DNA from: Euglena gracilis
Lineage: Eukaryota; Euglenida; Euglenophyceae; Euglenales
Length of the DNA stretch: 64,000 nt
Assembly (NCBI GenBank): GCA_039621445.1
Contig: CP154954.1
Coordinates: forward strand, 21,213,681 to 21,277,680
Direction: 5' to 3'
Part shown: in pieces, positions 59,301 through 64,000 of the stretch
Position numbering within the stretch: position 1 is the stretch's first letter
Layout: each line of letters begins with the position of its first letter
Position numbers and translations under genes: made by a program
Notes under the pieces: model-generated
The model's database searches: none
Seen by the model: only the letters and a program-made list of their open reading frames with translations
What the model was told of the DNA's origin: nothing

Positions 59301-61804
59301 TGGTATCAAATAGTAAAAATCATGTGATTTTGATGTTTTTTTTGTAAAAAATCCATAAAACTGTGATTGCATTTCTTTTTCTTTTTTTGCATATTTGCAG
59401 GCTTTTTGCTTTTTTTCTCCGCTCTCTGCATCTTCTTTGAGGGTCCATGTTTTGCCCCCCCCCGACAGTCACATGGGTTTGGGTGAGGCACGACAGCCCC
59501 TTTGAGGGGGTTCGAAGCGGGTCCTTTGCCGGGGCCGCTGTAACATCTCGAATTCACCCAATCAATGCATTCCAAGCTGCCCTCCGACCCCACCCCCTTC
59601 CTCCCCATCTGTCAAATCACGAGTGGGAATAGAATTTCCCAGGGCAGAATATGGCATCTTGGGTCGGGGGGGGGGGAGGGGGCTTGGCTGGAAGCACGAG
59701 GTGTGCACACCCATCGATGGCCCATCGGGGACCTTGTTTTTCACGGGTTTAGAGTGGGAAAATATTTTCTTGGGGGAGGTTAGGTTGGGGGTTCCCCGGT
59801 TCGTGTCACGCCTGTACCACACCCAAACTCACTAAGGATTTTGGCAGTGGCAGCAGCATGGTCGGAGGCTCTCAGTTTGTGACAAAATTGATGTGCTGGG
59901 CTGGTTCTGTAGAGATGGTCTGGTGGTGCCATTCTGGCCATCTAAGAACAACCGGTCCCTCTCCATCTGCGTCACGAGCGGCGAGGTGTGGCACCATAGC
60001 TTCGTTTTTCACGAGATTGCTGAACGCGAGGCAACCCTACCCCCCCCCCTTCAGGCCCCCCCGTACAGCGAATTCCCATTTCCCTGCCCAATCCAGTGCT
60101 TTCCCATAGAAGCTGTGTTGTTCTTTCCAAGCTGCTGCTGATGATGCATTCCTTTCTGAAGTGGCCAAACTGCATCAAAGTTGGTGGATGAAGGGTCTAA
60201 AATTGTGATGGGATCTGCACCTCCACACCTCCACAAAGTAGTTTGGGAGGGGGGATGTAGGGGGTGCATATTTTTTGTACGTTTAGCACCTTCTCCATCA
60301 GAATTTTCCTGCTGCATATTTGCTCGTTCTGTTTTTGACCACGCATTTTTGGGGTATTGTTTTGGAAAATTATTTAGGCCATTTTCTGTCACCAGACGTG
60401 GCATCTGCACATGGCAGGGAAAACAGAAATTCTTGGGAGGCAAAAGGTGAAGGTGAACGAAATAGTTCAAACACATATTTCTGAAAATGTATTGTTTAAT
60501 GGTTCCCAAGATGTGTTGTACTGAAATGAAATATGATGCTTCACATGCAGATGCTTCATTTGTTTCAGACATGTGTGTTTGATTAATATACAGGTGTTTG
60601 TTTTTTTTCCATTCTCTGTTTACACAACCATGAATTAGGCACCATGAAGATAGCATTAAGCAATTTCAGGGTCCTCAGTTTGGAACGGGGGGGGTGCATA
60701 TAATTGGCTCTGAAACATATGTGGAAAGCATGTGGTGGTTTTGGTACAGGGCCCTTTGGTGTTTTTTTCAGAGCTCCCATTGGGTCAGTCATTTCAGGTT
60801 ACAATTGAGGTTGGGACTGTTACTACCAAGCATTCCGATGATTCCGGGTGATGCAGGGCGATGCAGGGAGATGCCATGCAATTTTGTGGCCATTGTTGAA
60901 AATTGCAGCCATTGGCCACTTCTGCCATTTCCCCCCCACTTTTTCCATGTTTGAGCACTTCTAGCCGCTTTTGGAGCTTTTTTTTTTGGCCGCTTTTGGT
61001 ACTTTTCGGCCACTTTTGGCCAGCTTTAGGCCAGTATTGTCCATAATTGACCGTTTCTTGCTGCTTTTGGCTGCCTATGGCTGTTTTTTGACTGCTTCTG
61101 ACTACCCTTGGCCACCTTTCGTCATTTAGCCGTAATTTTTGGCCATTCTTTTGACCATGTTGGCCATCTTTGGTTGCTTCCGAAGAAACAGAAAGGGAAG
61201 GCCAAAATTGTCCAAAATTGGCCAAAAGCAGAAAAAAGGGGCAAAAATGGCCAATGGTGGCCAAAAGGGCAAAATAGGCAACCAAAAATTGTCAAACGTG
61301 GCAAGGAGCAACCCGAACCAGCCAAAAGTGGCACACGTGATCAAAAGGGCTTGGTTCCTCTTGGCTGCTTTTGGCTTGGCCAAAATCGAAATGACCAAAG
61401 TGGACAATAGGCTGGCCAAAAGTGTCCAAGCCAAGAAGCAGCAAGCACCTTCGCGGACCGCAAAAACGGCGCATGGCGATGCGGGCCCCAAACGGGATGC
61501 GGGCCCCAAACGGGATGCGGCACGCCAGGCAGGCGCTTCCCACCACTGTGCGCCCCTTTCATCCATGCGTTCAGCCGCTCTTGACCATTCCAACCATTTC
61601 GGGGTCACTGTGGGGTGTGTTCCGCATGGTCCGCCCGGAACCCTCCTTGGCTGCCTCCCCACCTCCCCGGTGCTGCGGGACCTCTTCCCCTCGTGGCTCA
61701 TCCGCAAGCCTGGCCCTGGGGTGGCGGGGGAGGCGGGCTGCATGAGCCCCAGCCGGCCGACTGCCGGGGCCGGAGCGGGATTATCAAAGCCCCACAGATC
61801 ACAG
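48006..61804 (+). CDS. secreted or ER SAM-dependent methyltransferase (split gene)
   Basis: Gene-level entry; exons follow. The product starts with a signal peptide. The rest follows the class I methyltransferase plan of the Methyltransf_24 type: AELG strand I region, GQFALQTL...YYLVDLW, QDNY, VVYLRMFTTEAAKRIPD, LDYVYIDARHDYCGVMEDL, YWPKVRVGGIFAGHDFY, AVKGAVVEFARD, and a final FPSWLIRK. Substrate is unknown. Phases agree at several joins, including one across a 6.9-kb intron (54638-61574). Some junctions (49082 to 49650) are not canonical in my reading. A 1.4-kb element sits between the DARHDY and YWPK strips. The C-terminus may extend past 61804 or end at a stop near 61918. Confidence 0.78.
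48500..48529 (+). CDS. methyltransferase gene, possible exon 2
   Basis: After gctggcgcag the frame reads LTVPRAGPEV in phase 0; donors lie at GAA|GTGGTC or GTG|GTCTGT. Short, supported by splice sites and codon use only. Confidence 0.35.
48990..49082 (+). CDS. methyltransferase gene, strand-I exon
   Basis: The frame reads LAPALREQIGALLEVENMTV then GAELG(VQ). (V)GAELGVQ corresponds to the glycine-containing strand I of class I methyltransferases. The donor CTGGGG|GTCCAG would cut before VQ. The 5' edge is approximate, since few AG acceptors are present. Confidence 0.65.
49650..49736 (+). CDS. methyltransferase gene, YYLVDLW exon
   Basis: The frame reads RGQFALQTLSHWPSCRRYYL then VDLWQPQ, matching the RGEFA..TL..W....YYLVDLW strip of the family. 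The 3' end CCCCAG is followed by GC (GCAGGG), giving a GC-AG intron in phase 0 with 50401. The acceptor is near ctgctgag or ggccag. Confidence 0.75.
50222..50295 (+). repeat. tRNA-derived SINE-like segment
   Basis: The sequence has an A-box-like gattattggttaagg, an anticodon-region ggcctcacaagcaggagg and a B box gggttcgagaccc. The anticodon stem is poorly paired and there is no clean acceptor stem, so a working tRNA gene is unlikely. It lies in an intron and reads like the head of a tRNA-derived SINE. A reverse-strand B-box-like string (ggggttcgagccctgc) lies near 50000-50015. Confidence 0.5.
50401..50526 (+). CDS. methyltransferase gene, QDNY exon
   Basis: After ccccatccag the frame reads PRRQDNYTESANVPLPQQER then YLAEARHPPRLGAAEGR. 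The (W)..QDNY..SANV strip is typical of this family. The donor GAAGGG|GTTGGG is in phase 0. Confidence 0.75.
50527..51559. other. methyltransferase gene intron
   Basis: Holds a G/C-run repeat with 'ttttcggcgctttgcgccgaaa' palindrome (about 50734-50760), also seen at 48255-48275 and 35417-35442. No exon seen. Confidence 0.5.
51560..51680 (+). CDS. methyltransferase gene, LRMFTTEAA exon
   Basis: After ggctcag the frame reads PCHRLAPFNASVVYLRMFTT then EAAKRIPDAMAGARSFFFPG. VxxLRMFTTEAA...IPD is the strand before the DYVYIDA motif. A strong donor, GTG|GTGAGT, follows 51682; an earlier end after AMAG is possible. Confidence 0.78.
52234..53851 (+). CDS. methyltransferase catalytic exon split by a 1.4-kb element
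   Basis: Left part 52234-52313: HPPCLMSLDYVYIDARHDYC then GVMEDLL. Right part 53729-53851: LSYWPKVRVGGIFAGHDFYF then ADHFLLGRDDWRGDLFGAVF. Removing 52314-53728 and one CT restores EDLLSYWPK, the expected family order, exactly in frame. LDYVYIDARHDY and GGIFAGHD are the family's most conserved strips (acidic metal or SAM-site loop). The element is not bounded by in-frame GT-AG sites that I can see, so this exon may be disrupted or spliced non-canonically. The 3' donor CAC|GTGCAA agrees in phase with 54550. Confidence 0.75.
52314..53728. mobile_element. 1.4-kb TIR element inside the methyltransferase exon
   Basis: Starts aagcaagcacctat and ends ataggtgcttgctt, exact inverted ends of 14 bp. It is flanked by CT on both sides, too short to be sure it is a target duplication. 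Repeated 'cctaaaatgg' strings lie just inside both ends (52328-52415 and 53644-53695). No transposase recognised. It contains a long poly-T tract. Confidence 0.85.
53270..53410. repeat. poly-T tract
   Basis: About 130 bases almost all T, with few interruptions. Poly-Lys and poly-Phe open frames over it are artefacts. Confidence 0.97.
54078..54300. repeat. fragment related to the AT-repeat TIR elements
   Basis: Shares aaccctaaccc..., ggatccggcgcaattc, gggaccgaaac and 'gtcggacgcggggg' with 43040-43100 and 43540-43630. The short ccctaa run is part of this element, not a telomere. Confidence 0.6.
54550..54637 (+). CDS. methyltransferase gene, AVKGAVVEFA exon
   Basis: After ggggaag the frame reads GAPRRSLCHNGERHAEAVKG then AVVEFARDS. 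AVKGAV.EFA is the family's C-terminal helix. The donor TCAG|GTGGCC leaves one G and agrees with 61575. Confidence 0.78.
56566..58443. mobile_element. 1.9-kb TIR element
   Basis: The left end aggcggtgcatctcgcattt then aagctttttttttggtcgat is mirrored at the right end by atcgtcaaagaaaaaagctt, aagtgcgagatgcgccgcct. Inverted ends extend about 50 bp with mismatches, including gatgtgcgca. Inside, GTGCGCAAATGCGCAC palindromes recur at 57170-57235, 57385, 58035-58090 and at the right end. No clear target duplication and no transposase. Confidence 0.75.
60960..61430. repeat. TTTTGGCC to GGCCAAAA strand-switch repeat
   Basis: From 60960 to about 61175 the strand is full of 'cttttggccactttt' words. From about 61190 to 61430 it is full of 'ggccaaaagtggc' words, their complement. 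The two halves form a degenerate inverted repeat around 61180. Confidence 0.6.
61575..61804 (+). CDS. methyltransferase gene, C-terminal exon
   Basis: After tgcgttcag two bases complete the codon from 54637. The frame reads ALDHSNHFGVTVGCVPHGPP, then GTLLGCLPTSPVLRDLFPSW and LIRKPGPG. (V)...RDLFPSWLIRK matches the family's final strand (PSW..RK). The possible donor CACAG|GTCTCC is in phase 0; without splicing the frame runs on to a stop near 61918. A 16-bp duplication (aacgggatgcgggccc) lies just upstream at 61485-61517. Confidence 0.7.
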
Positions 61805-61918
61805 GTCTCCTGGCAACCTTTGAGATGCATTTTCACCAAAAAATTTTCTGCATTTTTAAACCCTGTTTTGGAGTTTTACCTTCTGCAATTCTGCATTCTG
61901 GACGCTGTTGTCTTCTGA

Positions 61919-63080
61919 GACCAATTTTTGTGATTTTTCTTCGGCTAATTATCACATATTTTCAGAATCAGCAAGCTCCTACATTTTTTTAAAAAAAGCC
62001 ACGGGGGTTTTTGATTTTTTCCTTACATCCACACCTCCAAAAAAAATTTGGATTTCGCGTTTTTTCCTTGTGTGCTTTGTTTTTTGTTAGTGTTTTTCTG
62101 CGTGGCATTTTTCGAGGGTCCATGTTGCGTCCTCCACCCCTGGTGCTTGAGGTGCCCCAGCGATGGACAGCCAAAGGACAGAAGTCTTCCAGTGCTACCT
62201 CTGAGGCAGAAGTATCTGTTTTGAGAGCGATGGGGTGCTTGACGAGCGGCCGAAGGGGACGAGGCGGCCACAAGCGAGGTGTACACCCCACACCATCAGC
62301 GCCTCCTGCAGCGCATGAGGAAGGCAGAGCGTCTCTTCCTCCTGATGGACAGGAGAATGGCGTCCCACCACCAAGGTGCAAGGAATCCCCATTCAAAAGC
62401 TGGCCGGAAACTACCTCACAAAAAACGAGGCACAGCATCACTACTATTGACAGTGGCCCTCATTTTTTGCAAGTGACGGCATATTTGTCTGCGGCGGGTG
62501 CACCCCCCCCCCGAGATCACAGGTTGGGGTGGCGGGGTTGGATGGTTCGGTGGGGAGGGTATCCCTCCGCCTATTAAACCCCCCTCCCAAATAACACCCC
62601 CCCCAAACAACACCCCCCCTGGGGCCCCAGCTCGGGTGCCCAAATAACACACCGGGGGGGGGAGTGTTATTTGGGGGGGGTTACTTGGCACGAAGCGACA
62701 TAAATACTTGATATGATCTCTAGAGCAGTGGGTCGTCTCATGTCCACCCTCCCACCCTCCCACCGTGATCCAAAAGGACAAACTCTTGGACAGCAGGCGG
62801 GACGGTACCCCCCCCCCCCGTTAATGCATCCGTCTCACACCCGCAAGCCAGTGCACACTTCCAGCGGCGGCCCTGCGGGGGATACCGGGCCAACCGCCCC
62901 GCTGCCGCCAACCGGTCTGTGCCTGTGCCGTCTGCCACTCCCGCCCAGGGTTGTATGGGAAGCTCCGTAGGGGGTGGGGGGTCACCCCCCCCAGGGGGTA
63001 AGGTGGTAGGGGGGGGTCCCCCCTCCTAGTTTCGGAAGGGGGGTCCCCCCACCCCCCTTCTCCGAGATTCCCATCCAAGC
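61919..63080. other. region without recognised gene
   Basis: Frames at 62011-62577 and 62713-62970 are open but Pro/Thr-rich and without domains. G/C-run repeats lie at 62495-62680 and 62965-63060; around 62570-62680 an imperfect inverted repeat (ccaaataacaccccccc / gggagtgttatttgggg) is visible. Confidence 0.4.
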
Positions 63081-63142
63081 CTGCTCCTGCCGCTGCTGGC
63101 TGACCCTCTCCGGAGCCGGACGTCCGGAGGCTTCTGGTGGTG

Positions 63143-63423
63143 CCCCCCACCTCGTGGACTGCGGGGGTTGCGCCGATCCACTGCCAGGTCCGCTGGATTC
63201 AGGCCTTTGCCGGTGTATCCCAGGGGAAACGTTCCAAGTGGCGGCACTGGAAGTTCGGATTTATGAGCTCACAGATGAAGCTTCTGGAAGCATCATTAAC
63301 CACCAAAGATACCTCGGTCAGCCGGGCAAACTACGGCTTGCTGTCGTCCAGCCCCCTTCTGGGGCACTGAATTACCCACCCCCTTTTCTGGGGGGGACAA
63401 GAAAACAAAAAACCATTGGTTAA
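63143..63423 (+). CDS. possible coding block, unknown function
   Basis: The frame reads VDCGGCADPLPGPLDSGLCR, CIPGETFQVAALEVRIYELT, DEASGSIINHQRYLGQPGKL and ends at taa near 63421-63423. Four cysteines in DCGGCADP...GLCRC recall EGF-like spacing. The later part is soluble and unlike the repeats around it. It could be a downstream exon of the methyltransferase gene or the start of another gene. Confidence 0.35.
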
Positions 63424-63479
63424 TGATAACCTGATTGGTTAATGATAAGTAACCTGGACCCCCTTTTTTGCTCAATGGC

Positions 63480-64000
63480 GCTGGATTTTATGCCTAAATA
63501 ACCTTGGTGCTATTTTTTTTTACCACACCTCCCCAAGCCAGAAACTGGCACGTCGCCGGGCTATTTGGGGAAGGGGATGGCATTTTTAGAGGCCACTCAG
63601 TTAAACTGGGGAAAATTTGGAATCCCTGGCTTTTGGTTCCCTGAGTCTCTGCGGAGCCTCTCTTGCCGAGCCTCTGCGGAGTCTGGTTACCTGGGTGCTT
63701 CCCCACGGAGCCTCCCCAGCTCATGGAATTCGTGTTCAGGTCACCACAAACCCCGTCTTCAGGCCACCTCCAAGACTGCACCACATCTCATGCCCCCCCT
63801 CCCTGGCACAACGCATCCCCAATTCAGTGAGCGTTGTTTGAATGTTGTTTTTTGCAAGGGGGGGTCAGACCTCTCCCCCGGTGTGCTCAGACCCCACCTC
63901 CTTCCTTTCAGACCCGAGGGGTCCAGGACCGTCCCAAACCAAAAATAGTGCCCCCCCCCAGTCCGGAGTGCCCCCCCCCCTCCTGCCAGGGGGTCTGCAC
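63480..64000. other. region without recognised gene
   Basis: No supported exon. Contains a small duplication, 'gagcctctcttgccgagcctctgcgg' type repeats near 63645-63680, and C/G-runs near 63950-64000. Confidence 0.4.

Larger units (their letters stand above)
54638..61574. other. 6.9-kb methyltransferase intron
   Basis: Contains T-rich sequence, GTGCGCAAATGCGCAC repeats, a TIR element (56566-58443) and TTTTGGCC-rich inverted sequence (60960-61430). One frame at 59893-60020 (LSICVTSGEVWHHSF) looks faintly coding, but has no clear splice sites or domain. Confidence 0.55.

Overview
This window looks like nuclear DNA of a eukaryote, probably a protist or alga. Its coding signal is scattered over many short, GC-rich exons, all on the plus strand. 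They are separated by introns of about 0.25 to 7 kb filled with microsatellites, G/C homopolymer runs and DNA-transposon relics. I cannot name the species. Most exons have GT-AG boundaries, but several junctions fit GC-AG or do not resolve. Nothing prokaryotic, viral or organellar was seen.

Three split genes can be assembled by protein-family similarity plus agreement of splice phase. (1) A GH31 alpha-glucosidase-like gene runs from before 5590 to a stop at 37298: P-type trefoil exon, N-terminal beta domain, (beta/alpha)8 domain, proximal and distal C-terminal domains, about 25 exons. The acid/base region is kept, but the strip that should carry the nucleophile motif lacks it, so the product may be a pseudoenzyme. 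(2) A secreted, cysteine-containing protein with DUF4397-like repeats starts at 38747 and runs to at least 45643. (3) A signal-peptide-bearing class I SAM-dependent methyltransferase (Methyltransf_24-like) runs from 48006 to about 61804. A further coding block of unknown kind lies near 63.1-63.4 kb.

Layout: 1-5.6 kb holds repeats, inverted-repeat copies, foldback elements and an hAT transposase fragment. 5.6-37.3 kb is the GH31 gene, whose introns hold (CA)n, TIR elements, a broken IS630/Tc1/mariner-type transposase and many hAT-like MITEs. 37.4-38.7 kb is intergenic with one MITE. 38.7-46 kb is the DUF4397 gene, including an AT-rich stretch into which palindromic elements have inserted. 48-62 kb is the methyltransferase gene. 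62-64 kb is poorly understood.

The most striking feature is a family of small hAT-like elements. Ends resemble CAGGGGTTTTTTTTAAG and CTTAAAAAAAACCCCTG, and target-site duplications are 8 bp. Copies sit inside coding exons. At two sites in the DUF4397 gene, splicing at the edges of the element would keep the reading frame, which suggests transposon-derived introns (introners). A different 1.4-kb element sits inside the methyltransferase catalytic domain.
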